Origin: Methanoculleus sp. UBA208
GTDB taxonomy: Archaea; Halobacteriota; Methanomicrobia; Methanomicrobiales; Methanoculleaceae
NCBI RefSeq assembly: GCF_002498065.1
Contig: NZ_DAFZ01000047.1
Coordinates: 1,091 to 51,751, forward strand
DNA length: 50,661 bases
Direction of reading: 5' to 3'
Shown: positions 7,788 through 15,859 of the stretch, piece by piece
How the letters are laid out: every line of letters begins with the position of its first letter
Position numbering within the stretch: the stretch's first letter is position 1
Notes under the pieces: generated by a model
The model's database searches: none
What the model was told of the DNA's origin: nothing
The model's input: the letters and a program-made list of their open reading frames with translations, nothing else
Made by a program: the position numbers and the translations under genes

Positions 7788-8993
7788 TCACTCCGGAACG
7801 CTCTCCGGGCCGGGTCCGGGGTTCACCTGCTCCCGCACAGGGCTCACCGCAAGCGCCTGCCCGCTCTCGGCACTGTATTCCCCTATACGGCGGCGGACGT
7901 GTTCGACCATGCCTCCGGTGGTGATGATGAGCGAGTTCTCCCCGATGAGGGCTTTTAAGATGCACTTGTCGATGACGCCGTAGGTGTAATCGAGGAGGAT
8001 CCGCTCCCGGTTGGCGAACTCCTTCGCGCGGGTGCCCATCGCCCCGACGTGCTCGACCGTCCCCTGCTCGATGAGCTGCAGGATCGCGTCCCCGCCGGTC
8101 AGGTCGGCGTTGCAGAGGTAGATTGTCCCGGCCCCGTCCCGGGCCGGAGCGTGGCCGTGCATCTCCCGCTCGATCCGGTCGGTGAACTCGAGCACGCTTT
8201 TCGGGGGGACGCCCCGGTCGATGACGCCCCGCAGACCGAGCTCGTTGTAGAGGTCGAGGAGGGCGGGCGGTTTCAGCCTGGCGGCCGCGAGGAGGGCGTG
8301 GTCCGAGAAGACCTCCTCCGGCGGACCCCGGGCAAGGACCCTGCCGTGCTCCATGAGGATGACCGAGTCGGCCCAGCGGTAGGCGAGCTCGACGTCGTGC
8401 GTGGATATCAGCACCGTCCGGCCGCCGGAGGCGAGTTCGTCGAGGAGTTCCATCACCTCCTCCGAGCTTGCGGGATCGAGGGTGTTCGTCGGTTCGTCGA
8501 AGACGAGGACTGCCGGCTCCATCGCGAGGATCCCGGCGATGGCGACCCGCTTCTTCTCGCCGCCGGAGAGGTGGTGGGGCGGCCGCTTCTCGTAGCCCCT
8601 GAGTCCGACGTAGCCGAGTGCGTCCCTGACCGCCTGCCGGACGGCGTCGGGGGGGAGGCCGAGGTTCACCGGGCCGAAGGCCACGTCCGCTTCAACGGTC
8701 GGGGCGATGATCTGGACGTCGGGGTTCTGGAAGACGAACCCGACCCGGCGGCGGAGGTCGCGGAGGCTCCTGTCATCGTAGGCGAGCGCCCGGCCGCCGA
8801 AACGGACCGTACCCGCGGCGGGCCGGAGCATGCCGTTGAGCAGCAAAAGAAGCGTCGACTTCCCGGCACCGTTCGGGCCGACGAGGGCGGTCTTTGACCC
8901 GGCATCAATCCGGACGCTCACCCCGGCGAGGGCGGCAGGACCGTTCGGGTACGTGTAGGTGACATTGTCGGTTTCAAGCAGCGGTGTCGTCAT
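7788..8993 (-). CDS. cbiO: Energy-coupling ABC ATPase of the Ni/Co importer, with C-terminal extension
   Basis: The 401-residue protein has all ABC ATPase motifs: Walker A G-P-N-G-A-G-K-S-T (39-47), Q-loop Gln89, signature L-S-G-G-E-K-K-R (142-149), Walker B V-L-V-F-D-E (162-167) and switch His199. Its neighbours make it the ATPase of a CbiMNQO/NikMNQO importer. The start ATG at 8993 overlaps the cbiQ stop by 4 nt (ATGA), indicating translational coupling. Unusually, about 115 residues (285-401) follow the ordinary CbiO end. They form what looks like a separate alpha/beta domain (G-T-I-Y-L-C-N-A-D-L ... I-D-K-C-I-L-K-A-L-I-G-E-N-S-L-I-I-T-T-G-G). I do not recognise that domain. Confidence 0.88.
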   Translation of the reverse strand: MTTPLLETDNVTYTYPNGPAALAGVSVRIDAGSKTALVGPNGAGKSTLLLLLNGMLRPAAGTVRFGGRALAYDDRSLRDLRRRVGFVFQNPDVQIIAPTVEADVAFGPVNLGLPPDAVRQAVRDALGYVGLRGYEKRPPHHLSGGEKKRVAIAGILAMEPAVLVFDEPTNTLDPASSEEVMELLDELASGGRTVLISTHDVELAYRWADSVILMEHGRVLARGPPEEVFSDHALLAAARLKPPALLDLYNELGLRGVIDRGVPPKSVLEFTDRIEREMHGHAPARDGAGTIYLCNADLTGGDAILQLIEQGTVEHVGAMGTRAKEFANRERILLDYTYGVIDKCILKALIGENSLIITTGGMVEHVRRRIGEYSAESGQALAVSPVREQVNPGPGPESVPE

Positions 8994-9766
8994 ACGAGTA
9001 CCAGGCCTCCGGTGGAGAGCGAGACGCCGAAGACGGCCGAGAGATAGAGCAGGGCCGCCGCGAGCGCGAGGGCGGAGACCGGCCGGGAATCGCTCGGGAT
9101 GCCGAGTCTGCCGTCGTAGCAGCGTGCGTCCATCGCGAGCATCAGGCTCTCGCCGCTTTCCCAGGTCCGGATGAAGAGCGCTCCGGCAAGCATCCCGAAT
9201 GACCGCACCGACTCCCGGAACCGGCCGTAGCCGAGGCGCATCACCTGCGAGCGGTAGATCTGGCCGGCCTCTTCGATGAGGATGAAGATGAACCGGTAGG
9301 TGAGCATGGAAAGATCGATGAAGACGGCGGGCACCCGGAGCTTCCGGAGGATATCGAAGATCTCGGTCATCGGGGTCGTGAGCGCGATGAAGTAGAGCGA
9401 GCACATGCCCCCGAAGACCCGGGCGAGGAGAAGGAGGGCGAGGTTCGCACCGCCGGCCGTGATCGCGAGGGGCAGGCCGGGGATCTCGAGGAGCACCGCT
9501 CCGCTCCCGGTGACGAAGAGGACCACGGCGATGCTCATCACCGCAAACGAGACAGGGATGAGGAGAAGCCGGGCATAGAACCGTGCCGGGATCTTCGCGA
9601 GGGCGAGAACGGCGGCGCTCATCGTGGCCGCGACCAGCAGGGGGGCGACGGGGCCGGGCGACGAGACGCAGAGGAGGATGCTCGAGACCCCGATGAAGAG
9701 TTTGAGTCCCGGGCTCGTCTCCCGCAGATCGTTTTGCTGGGCAAAATCTTCGAGCACCTCGTACAT
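8990..9766 (-). CDS. cbiQ: ECF transporter transmembrane protein CbiQ
   Basis: This is the energy-coupling transmembrane subunit (258 aa) that links the ATPase to the metal-binding CbiM/N unit. It has about five to six hydrophobic segments. The coupling region has V-M-R-L-G-Y-G-R-F-R-E-S (near residue 180) and M-A-M-D-A-R-C-Y-D-G-R (near 223), the Ala-Arg-Gly-like signatures of EcfT/CbiQ proteins. It lies within the cbiM-cbiN-cbiQ-cbiO order on the minus strand, 33 nt after cbiN, and overlaps cbiO by 4 nt. Confidence 0.9.
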   Translation of the reverse strand: MYEVLEDFAQQNDLRETSPGLKLFIGVSSILLCVSSPGPVAPLLVAATMSAAVLALAKIPARFYARLLLIPVSFAVMSIAVVLFVTGSGAVLLEIPGLPLAITAGGANLALLLLARVFGGMCSLYFIALTTPMTEIFDILRKLRVPAVFIDLSMLTYRFIFILIEEAGQIYRSQVMRLGYGRFRESVRSFGMLAGALFIRTWESGESLMLAMDARCYDGRLGIPSDSRPVSALALAAALLYLSAVFGVSLSTGGLVLV

Positions 9767-9799
9767 TCTCTCACCTGGTTTGCCGGATTACCAAAAAAA

Positions 9800-10099
9800 T
9801 CAGGTGGTATTCCTGCTGCCCTGCCAGTAGCCGAAGATGTAGCCGATGATCACGGCGCCGATGGCGGCCTGCAGGGCGAAGAGGAGCGACTCGACCTCCC
9901 CGCTCGGGGGTGCCCAGAAGGGCTCGGTCCAGGGCTCGTAGCCGGAGGCCTCGATGAGATCGGCGGCCTCGCCGTCCGCCCCGCCCCATGCCTCCTCCCC
10001 GTCACCGAGGGTGGCCTGGATCGCAGCGTCCTGGACGAGGAAGACGGCGGCAAAGACGATGATGAGCGCGGCGACTGCGATCTCCATCCCGTACTTCAT
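9800..10099 (-). CDS. cbiN: CbiN, accessory subunit of Ni/Co importer
   Basis: The 99-residue protein has the CbiN/NikN layout: an N-terminal membrane helix (A-V-A-A-L-I-I-V-F-A-A-V-F-L-V), an extracytoplasmic loop with G-Y-E-P-W-T-E-P-F-W-A-P-P-S-G-E-V-E-S-L-L-F-A-L-Q-A-A-I-G-A, and a second helix. The start at 10099 overlaps the cbiM stop by 4 nt. A longer in-frame reading upstream runs over cbiM and is not used. Confidence 0.88.
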   Translation of the reverse strand: MKYGMEIAVAALIIVFAAVFLVQDAAIQATLGDGEEAWGGADGEAADLIEASGYEPWTEPFWAPPSGEVESLLFALQAAIGAVIIGYIFGYWQGSRNTT

Positions 10100-10788
10100 G
10101 CTGCGGCCTCCCGGAGTTTCTGAATGGTGCTCTCGGAGAGGAGGTCTAAGCGGGTGAGAATCTCGGGCTTGAGCTGGACGATATACTTGAAGACGAGCAT
10201 GATGACCGCACCCTCGACGATGGCGAGGGGAACCTGGGTGACGGCAAAGATCGCGGCGAAGGCCGAGAACGCCCCGAGGAACCCGGCGGTCCCGGGGAAC
10301 GCGAGGGCGAGCTGGATCGAGGTGACGACGTAGGTGAAAAGATCGGCAAGGGCTGCAGCGCAAAAGACCGTCGCGTAGGTGTTCGCGCCCGCCCGGGTCC
10401 CGGCCTTATAAATGAGGTAGGCGACGGCGGGTCCCGCGATCCCCATCGAGAAGACGTTCGCCCCGAGGGTGGTGAGCCCGCCGTGCGCGAGGAAGACCGC
10501 CTGGAAGATCAGGACGATCAGCCCGAGGACGGCGGCGATGCAGGGGCCGAAGAGGACGCCGCCAAGTCCGGTCCCCGTGGGGTGGGAACAACTCCCGTTG
10601 AACGAGGGGAGTTTGAGCGAGGAGAGGACGAAGACGAAGGCGCCTGCGACGGCGAGGAGCGGCAGGGCTTCCCGTTTCTCCTGTACGAGTTTGTTGAGCT
10701 GGTACAGTCCGATAACGATGAAGGGCAGGGAGACAAGGAACCAGATCTCCCACCAGGGGCTTGGTAAGAATCCTTCCATGATGTGCAT
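10096..10788 (-). CDS. cbiM: CbiM, substrate-binding membrane subunit of Ni/Co importer
   Basis: The 230-residue protein begins M-H-I-M-E-G-F-L-P. Mature CbiM/NikM proteins start with such a Met-His-Ile-Xaa-Glu-Gly segment because the free N-terminus and His2 bind the metal, which fixes the start at 10788 rather than 10827. GGGTGA precedes it. It contains the family's S-C-S-H-P-T-G-T-G-L-G loop (second histidine) and about seven membrane segments. It is the first gene of cbiMNQO and divergent from cfbB, which points to nickel rather than cobalt as the physiological substrate (inference). Confidence 0.92.
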   Translation of the reverse strand: MHIMEGFLPSPWWEIWFLVSLPFIVIGLYQLNKLVQEKREALPLLAVAGAFVFVLSSLKLPSFNGSCSHPTGTGLGGVLFGPCIAAVLGLIVLIFQAVFLAHGGLTTLGANVFSMGIAGPAVAYLIYKAGTRAGANTYATVFCAAALADLFTYVVTSIQLALAFPGTAGFLGAFSAFAAIFAVTQVPLAIVEGAVIMLVFKYIVQLKPEILTRLDLLSESTIQKLREAAA

Positions 10789-10918
10789 GATATCACCCGT
10801 GAACCGCCGTGTCGGCGGCCCAGTCAAATTGGGTTGTTGTAAGACAAATTAATTTGATGTATCATGGTTATCCCCGGTCATATTTATCTTCTGCGGTATT
10901 CAACATTACAGGAACGTT
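10789..10918. promoter_or_regulatory. Divergent promoter region, cbiMNQO / cfbB
   Basis: The 130-nt region separates the importer operon from cfbB. It contains a perfect 12-nt palindrome (CAAATTAATTTG, 10845-10856) and a second CAAATT at 10825-10830. The palindrome may be part of the cbiM TATA element or an operator. The CATATTTATC stretch near 10879-10888 is a plausible TATA box for cfbB, giving a very short leader. A shared nickel-responsive operator is suggested but not shown by sequence. Confidence 0.45.
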
Positions 10919-12247
10919 ATGCGCCAGATTCCACGAGTAATCGTTGCCGGAACCCACAGCGGCTGCGGCAAGACCACGCTTGCAAGCGGCCTGATGGCGG
11001 CGCTCGCCGCCCGGGGGCTCGCCGTCCAGCCGTTCAAGGTAGGCCCGGACTTCATCGATCCCACGCACCACTCGGCCATCTGCGGCCGGACCTCGCGCAA
11101 CCTCGATCCGTTCATGATGGGGGAGGCAGGCGTGCGCGAGACGTTCGTCCGGGCCTCTGCCGGGGCCGACATCGCCGTCGTCGAGGGCGTGATGGGGCTC
11201 TACGACGGGCTCGAAGGGACCGATATCGCGAGCACGGCGCACGTCGCGAAGATCCTCGACGCCCCGGTCCTTCTCGTGGTGGATGCAGGGGGCGCGTCAC
11301 GGAGCGTCCACGCCATGGTCCGGGGCTACGCGGGGTTCGACCCGGCCGTCCGGGTCGCCGGGACCATCTTCAACCGTATCGGGAGTCCCCGCCACCTGGC
11401 CATGATTGAGGAGACGAAAAGCCTCCCGGTCTACGGGGGAATCCCGCGGCGCAAAGACCTCGCGGTCGAAAGCCGGCACCTCGGGCTCGCAATGGCGGCC
11501 GAAACCGGGGCGATGGCAGGGTTCGGTGCGGTGGTGGAGGAGACGTGCGATCTCTCCGGCATCATCGATCTTGCCCGGTCGGCCCCGTCCCTGGCGCCGG
11601 CGGAGAGCCCCGGCCGGCCTGAGGCGGAGGTCCGGATCGGCGTCGCACGCGATGCGGCGTTCTGCTTTTACTATGCCGACAACCTTGATGGGCTCGCACG
11701 GGCCGGGGCGGAGTTGGTCTTCTTCTCGCCGATGACTGACCGGCTCCCGGACGTGGACGCTCTCTACCTCGGGGGAGGCTACCCGGAGCTCCACGCGGAG
11801 GCGCTCGCGGCCTCCCGGTGCCGGGAGGACGTCCGGAGAGCGGTCGACGACGGCATGCCGGTCTACGGCGAGTGCGGCGGACTCGCCTACCTCACGGAGC
11901 GGCTTGTGACCGGCGAGGGCGACTACCCGATGGCGGGCGTCCTCCCCGCGGCGACGGAGATGATGGGCCGTATCCAGGCCCTCGGCTATGTGGAAGCCCG
12001 GGTTGCCGGGGCCGTGCCGGTCCTTGCGCCGGGCTCCGCTTTCCGGGGCCACGAGTTCCACTATTCACATCTCGACTGCGCTCCCGACGCACGCTTTATC
12101 CTGGAACTCCTCCGGGGCCGGGGGATCGACGGCGGCCGGGACGGGCTTGCCGTGCAGAACGCGGTCGGGCAGTACACCCATGCCTACTTCCCGGAAGGGT
12201 TCGCCGAAAGACTGGTCGAGGCGGCCGGGGCGTACCGGCGATCGTAA
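10919..12247 (+). CDS. cfbB: Ni-sirohydrochlorin (or cobyrinate) a,c-diamide synthase
   Basis: The 442-residue amidotransferase has an N-terminal ATP-binding P-loop (G-T-H-S-G-C-G-K-T-T, residues 11-20), the F-K-V-G-P-D-F-I-D-P motif of CbiA/CfbB enzymes, and a C-terminal class I glutaminase domain with G-G-G-Y-P-E-L-H and the nucleophile segment Y-G-E-C-G-G-L. CfbB amidates Ni-sirohydrochlorin in coenzyme F430 synthesis. CbiA does the same to cobyrinate. Methanogens may use one protein for both. Divergence from the cbiMNQO importer favours CfbB. A uroporphyrinogen-III synthase gene for the same tetrapyrrole branch is at 19575. Confidence 0.88.
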   Translation: MRQIPRVIVAGTHSGCGKTTLASGLMAALAARGLAVQPFKVGPDFIDPTHHSAICGRTSRNLDPFMMGEAGVRETFVRASAGADIAVVEGVMGLYDGLEGTDIASTAHVAKILDAPVLLVVDAGGASRSVHAMVRGYAGFDPAVRVAGTIFNRIGSPRHLAMIEETKSLPVYGGIPRRKDLAVESRHLGLAMAAETGAMAGFGAVVEETCDLSGIIDLARSAPSLAPAESPGRPEAEVRIGVARDAAFCFYYADNLDGLARAGAELVFFSPMTDRLPDVDALYLGGGYPELHAEALAASRCREDVRRAVDDGMPVYGECGGLAYLTERLVTGEGDYPMAGVLPAATEMMGRIQALGYVEARVAGAVPVLAPGSAFRGHEFHYSHLDCAPDARFILELLRGRGIDGGRDGLAVQNAVGQYTHAYFPEGFAERLVEAAGAYRRS

Positions 12248-12269
12248 GGGGTGTCGCGGCCCCCCTTAC
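12244..12269 (+). terminator. Stem-loop at the cfbB stop codon
   Basis: GTAAGGGG (12244-12251, containing the TAA stop) pairs perfectly with CCCCTTAC (12262-12269) across a 10-nt loop. It lies between the convergent cfbB and the cupredoxin-like gene. There is no U-run, so it is a hairpin of uncertain function rather than a proven archaeal terminator. Confidence 0.35.
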
Positions 12270-12293
12270 GGCCGCCGACGGGAAAAAGAAGTG

Positions 12294-12908
12294 TTAGGCG
12301 GTGACGATGACTTCACCTTCAATCCCGGTCGTCAACGACTGGTAGGTGTAGTTGCCCGCGCCGTTGAAGGTATAACTGTACGACTCGCCCGGCTGGAGCG
12401 GCCCGGAATCGAAGAACCCGGTTGCCCCGGTTGCTGAGACAGTCTGATTCGACGAGGCGTCGTTGGTCCATCCCACCGTGGTGCCTGTGGGGACGGTGAT
12501 CGTGTCCGGCACGTACCCGCTGTCGGTGATGGAGATGAGCTCGTCAGCGACGAGGGCCGCCGGCGTTCCCGGCGGAGTCTCCGTCGCATTCGCGGCGAGG
12601 GTCGTTTCTGTCTCCATCGGCGTCCCGGTTCCCATCGCTGTCTCCGTCTCCATCGGGGTTTCGGTCTCCATCGGTGTCGTTTCCGTCGCCATCGGCGTCT
12701 CGGTCGTCATCGGGGTCCCTGTTTCCATCGGGGTTTCCGTCTCCATCGGCGTCTCGGTCGTCATCGGGGTTTCTGTTTCCATCGGGGTCTCGGTGAGTCC
12801 CGGTGTCGTGCCGGGGGTCACCGTTTCGTTACCCGTTGGCTGTACGCACCCTGCAATCATGATGCTCGCGATCACCATGAGAGCAAGGATACCAAACATC
12901 CTCTTCAT
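12294..12908 (-). CDS. Cupredoxin-like lipoprotein lacking copper ligands, with Thr/Glu/Pro/Met repeat linker
   Basis: The 204-residue lipoprotein has a signal peptide with lipobox I-A-G-C (Cys21), then a linker of six-residue units close to E-T-P-M-x-T (residues 39-102). A C-terminal plastocyanin/amicyanin-like domain (about 119-204) has the typical V-P-x-G-x-x-V-x-W-x-N, F-D-S-G-x-L-x-P-G-x-x-x-x-Y-T-F and G-x-Y-x-Y segments. The positions that normally hold the ligands are Gln155 (His), Ser191 (Cys), Thr194 (His) and about Glu197 (Met), so a type-1 copper site is not possible. A TATA-like GTTTATTTAC (about 12930-12940) lies just upstream of the start. Confidence 0.8.
   Translation of the reverse strand: MKRMFGILALMVIASIMIAGCVQPTGNETVTPGTTPGLTETPMETETPMTTETPMETETPMETGTPMTTETPMATETTPMETETPMETETAMGTGTPMETETTLAANATETPPGTPAALVADELISITDSGYVPDTITVPTGTTVGWTNDASSNQTVSATGATGFFDSGPLQPGESYSYTFNGAGNYTYQSLTTGIEGEVIVTA
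12603..12794 (-). repeat. Tandem coding repeat (ETPM-type hexapeptide linker)
   Basis: About ten or eleven imperfect 18-nt units encode Glu-Thr-Pro-Met-(Glu/Thr)-Thr within the lipoprotein linker. The units differ mainly at synonymous positions and Glu/Thr/Ala/Gly swaps, indicating slippage-type expansion of a spacer. Confidence 0.8.
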
Positions 12909-13214
12909 GTGGTGGACGATGCTTCTTGGCGTAAATAAACTTTACCCCTGGTCGGAAAACTCAAATTCGGGGCGTAAAGCCGTCGCAGCAACGTCATGCC
13001 CGTTCATCCGGGTATAGGGATGGTCCCGAAGGTTCTTCAGGCCATAACCTGTCTTAAATAACTCCTATTGCCTGTTAATTGGTTATACGCTCTGGTTTGA
13101 GACGGCCGGATCCCGCCGGGGTCGACGGCGGAGCAGGACAGTCTCCTCATCCCTGGCGCCGCCGGGAGTCCGGAGGAGGGGGTGCCGCACCGGCAGGGGC
13201 CGGCCGATGCCCGA
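12909..13214. other. Intergenic, no gene seen
   Basis: The region holds the promoter of the cupredoxin-like gene on the minus strand (TATA-like element near 12930-12940) and otherwise only GC-rich sequence without a convincing reading frame or RNA gene. Confidence 0.5.
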
Positions 13215-13568
13215 TCAGCCCGCCGAGGGGTCGTCCTCCCAGAGGCCGAGCCGGTTCTGCTCGGTATCCTCGCAGACGGCGAAGTAGCCCCTTCCGGGCA
13301 CCGGCATCTTCGGGATCACGACTCTTCCTCCGGCTCCCCTAACCCGGGCTGCATACTCCTCGACGGAGGGGACGCCGACGAAGACCGTTATCGGCTCTCC
13401 GGGGTAGGTCCGCGCCAGGATCTCGCCGCCTATCCCGCCCGTCGCAATCTCAAAGGCCCCCTCCATCCCCGGAAAAGGCTCCGTCGTCCAGGCAAAGACT
13501 TTCTCGTAGAACGCCCGCGCCCGGTCGCTCTCGCCGGCGGGGATATTGAACCAGACAATCGTCGGCAC
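13215..13568 (-). CDS. VOC/glyoxalase-fold protein
   Basis: This single-domain vicinal-oxygen-chelate protein (117 aa from GTG 13568) shows the two beta-alpha-beta-beta-beta units: I-V-W-F-N-I-P-A-G-E-S-D-R-A-R-A-F-Y-E-K-V-F at the N-terminus and Y-F-A-V-C-E-D-T-E-Q-N-R-L-G-L-W-E at the C-terminus, where the terminal Glu is a usual metal ligand. I prefer the GTG at 13568 over the ATG at 13574 because GAGGT directly abuts the latter and is spaced 6 nt from the former. Substrate unknown. It is divergent from the aldo/keto reductase. Confidence 0.8.
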   Translation of the reverse strand: MPTIVWFNIPAGESDRARAFYEKVFAWTTEPFPGMEGAFEIATGGIGGEILARTYPGEPITVFVGVPSVEEYAARVRGAGGRVVIPKMPVPGRGYFAVCEDTEQNRLGLWEDDPSAG

Positions 13569-13665
13569 ATGCATACCTCAGGCCCCCGTGGGGGCCGCGA
13601 CGCATAACGGTTTCCCCCGGCTCCGGCCGAAGATTATTTATAGGCGGGTACGGATAGGATGGTCC

Positions 13666-14514
13666 ATGACGGCACTGGAGAAGCGCAGGTTCGGGAAGAC
13701 CGGGGGGGAAGTCACCCTGGTGGGGCTCGGGGGAGAGGGGGTTCTCAGGACGTACGGGCGGCACGCGGAGGCAAATGCCGTCATCATGGAGGCCATCAAT
13801 CAGGGGATCGCCTACTTCGACTCGGCGAAGGCCTACGCGGGGAGCGAGGACTACTACGGCGAGGTCTGGGTAAGCCGTCCCGATCTCCGGGCACCGGTCT
13901 TCCAGGCAAGCAAGTCGGCGAACCGGGCACACGCGGGCGCCGAGATGGATCTCCTGGAGACCCTCCAGAGGATGGGCATCGAGACCCTCGACCTCTGGCA
14001 GATCCACGACGTCCGGACCTTCTCCGAGATCCGGGAGATCGAGGGGGCGGGCGGCGCCCTTGAGGCGTTTGTCGAGGCTAAGGAGAGGGGCATCGTCCGG
14101 CATATCGGGGTGACGGGGCACCATGATCCGGATGTCCTCTCGCACGCGGTGGAGAACTGGCCGGTCGACGCCGTGATGATGCCCGTCAACCCGGTGGAGG
14201 GGGCGCTCGGGGGTTTCCTCTCCTCGACGCTCCCCGCCGCGAGGGAGCAGGGGGTCGCGGTCATCGGGATGAAGGTGCTCGGCGGGTCGAACTACCTCGT
14301 CCCCGACGCAGGAGTGACCCCGGAGGCCCTCGTCCGATACGCCCTCGCACAGGACGTCTCCGTCGCGATCGTCGGCTGCTCGACGCCCGCGGAGGTGCAG
14401 GCGCTTGCCGCCGCCGGGCGGAGCGGGCCCCTGCCAGACAATGAGGCGGCGGCGCTCGTCGAAGCGTTCCGTCCCTATGCCCGCGAGCTCGCTTACTACC
14501 GGGGATTCTGGTGA
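13666..14514 (+). CDS. Aldo/keto reductase family oxidoreductase
   Basis: The 282-residue TIM-barrel oxidoreductase has the full catalytic tetrad: Asp52 and Tyr57 (F-D-S-A-K-A-Y), Lys83 (Q-A-S-K-S) and His114 (L-W-Q-I-H-D-V). The nucleotide-binding end has I-G-M-K-V-L-G-G and V-A-I-V-G-C-S-T-P. The ATG at 13666 follows a TATA-like ATTATTTATA (13633-13641) by a distance suggesting an almost leaderless transcript. Longer upstream reading adds 40 residues unlike the family and is rejected. Substrate unknown. Confidence 0.85.
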   Translation: MTALEKRRFGKTGGEVTLVGLGGEGVLRTYGRHAEANAVIMEAINQGIAYFDSAKAYAGSEDYYGEVWVSRPDLRAPVFQASKSANRAHAGAEMDLLETLQRMGIETLDLWQIHDVRTFSEIREIEGAGGALEAFVEAKERGIVRHIGVTGHHDPDVLSHAVENWPVDAVMMPVNPVEGALGGFLSSTLPAAREQGVAVIGMKVLGGSNYLVPDAGVTPEALVRYALAQDVSVAIVGCSTPAEVQALAAAGRSGPLPDNEAAALVEAFRPYARELAYYRGFW

Positions 14515-14607
14515 GGCGGTCCCGGCAGATCCCCTTCTGTTATCGATATATGCCGCCGCCGCCAACCTGCAGGGAGAGAGCGGCTTGCCGCGGGGAGATG
14601 AACTGTC

Positions 14608-15819
14608 ATGGCAATCAGGGAACCGTACCGGCTCCGCGCACTCAGGAACCGCATTGCCGCATCGCCGGACGCAGTCCTCGTACTGGTCGTGCTCGTCATC
14701 TTCATGGACATGATGATCTACGGCCTCCTCATCCCGGTCTTTCCCCAGTACGCCCCCCGGCTCGGGGTGGACGAACCGGTCATCGGGGTCGTCTTCGGGA
14801 TCTACGCCGCCATGCTCCTCCTCTTTTCCATCCCGATGGGCCTCCTCTCCGACCGGGTGGGCCGCCGCCCCCTCATCGTGGTCGGGATGCTCCTCCTGGC
14901 CCTCGCGACGGCGCTTTTCGGATTCTCGACGACGGTCACGCACCTGGTCGTCGCCCGGACCGTCCAGGGGGTATCGGCCGCGGCCACCTGGTCCGCCGGG
15001 CTTGCGCTCCTCGCCGATACCTGCGACCCCTCCCGGCTCGGGGAGAAGATGGGTGTCGCGCTCTCGGCGGTCGGGCTCGGGACCGTCCTCGGCCCGGTCG
15101 TCGGAGGGCTGCTCTTCGAATACGCGGGCTACATGGCGACCTTCCTCGTCCCGGCGGTGCTGGTGGCCTCCGTCGGCCTGCTCGTCTTCGCCGTACCGGT
15201 GCGCACCTGCAGGGCGGACGGCAGCCCACGCCGGTCGCCCGTGCTGCCCCGGGGAGTTTTTCTCCCGCTTACCGCCTGTGCGGCCGCGATCGTCACGGTC
15301 TCCGGGACCTACGGCGTCGTGGACCCCTACCTCCCGGTCTACCTGGACGCCGCCTTCTCGGCGTCCCCGGCGACGATCGGCCTCGTCTTTGCGGTGCTGG
15401 CGGTTGCGGCTATCCTTGCCCAGCCGGTTGCAGGAAGGATCTACGACCGGTACGGTGGCAGCCGCTACCTCATCGGCGGCGGGCTTCTCCTCTCGGGGGT
15501 TGCGATCGTCGCCGCCATGCAGGCAGAGACCCTCATGCATGCCACCGCCGCCGTTTTCGCGCTGGGGGTCGCGCTGAGCTGCGCCCTGGTGCCGGCGATG
15601 CCGATCCTCGCCGGCATCTACCGGGGGCGGGGCTCGCAGGGCGCCGCCTACGGCATGTACAATACCTTCTTCTCCGTCGGGCTCTCGGCCGGGCCGTTCG
15701 CGGGAGCCGTCATCGCGGCCCGGTGGCCGCTTTCGGCGATATTCCTGCTGCAGGCGACGGTCCTTGCGGCTATGGGGGCTCTGGGCTTGCTGATCATCGG
15801 GAGGCTTGGGTGGCGGTGA
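14608..15819 (+). CDS. MFS transporter (drug-efflux type)
   Basis: The 403-residue product has 12 predicted membrane segments. The signature loop between segments 2 and 3 is G-L-L-S-D-R-V-G-R-R-P, and an R-T-V-Q-G-V-S-A-A motif-C-like region follows in segment 4-5. The second half repeats the pattern (V-A-G-R-I-Y-D-R-Y-G-G-S-R). The pattern is closest to the DHA1-type major facilitator exporters. GGGGAG upstream supports the ATG at 14608. The substrate cannot be assigned. Confidence 0.85.
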   Translation: MAIREPYRLRALRNRIAASPDAVLVLVVLVIFMDMMIYGLLIPVFPQYAPRLGVDEPVIGVVFGIYAAMLLLFSIPMGLLSDRVGRRPLIVVGMLLLALATALFGFSTTVTHLVVARTVQGVSAAATWSAGLALLADTCDPSRLGEKMGVALSAVGLGTVLGPVVGGLLFEYAGYMATFLVPAVLVASVGLLVFAVPVRTCRADGSPRRSPVLPRGVFLPLTACAAAIVTVSGTYGVVDPYLPVYLDAAFSASPATIGLVFAVLAVAAILAQPVAGRIYDRYGGSRYLIGGGLLLSGVAIVAAMQAETLMHATAAVFALGVALSCALVPAMPILAGIYRGRGSQGAAYGMYNTFFSVGLSAGPFAGAVIAARWPLSAIFLLQATVLAAMGALGLLIIGRLGWR

Positions 15820-15859
15820 GCTGCGTTCTTCGTGCCGCCGGGCCAATGGGTACCATAGT

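Noticed and set aside
13450..15846. 798-aa minus-strand frame across the aldo/keto reductase and MFS genes
   Set aside because: Highly charged, repetitive R/G/D/E composition, no domain; antisense to genes with catalytic motifs.
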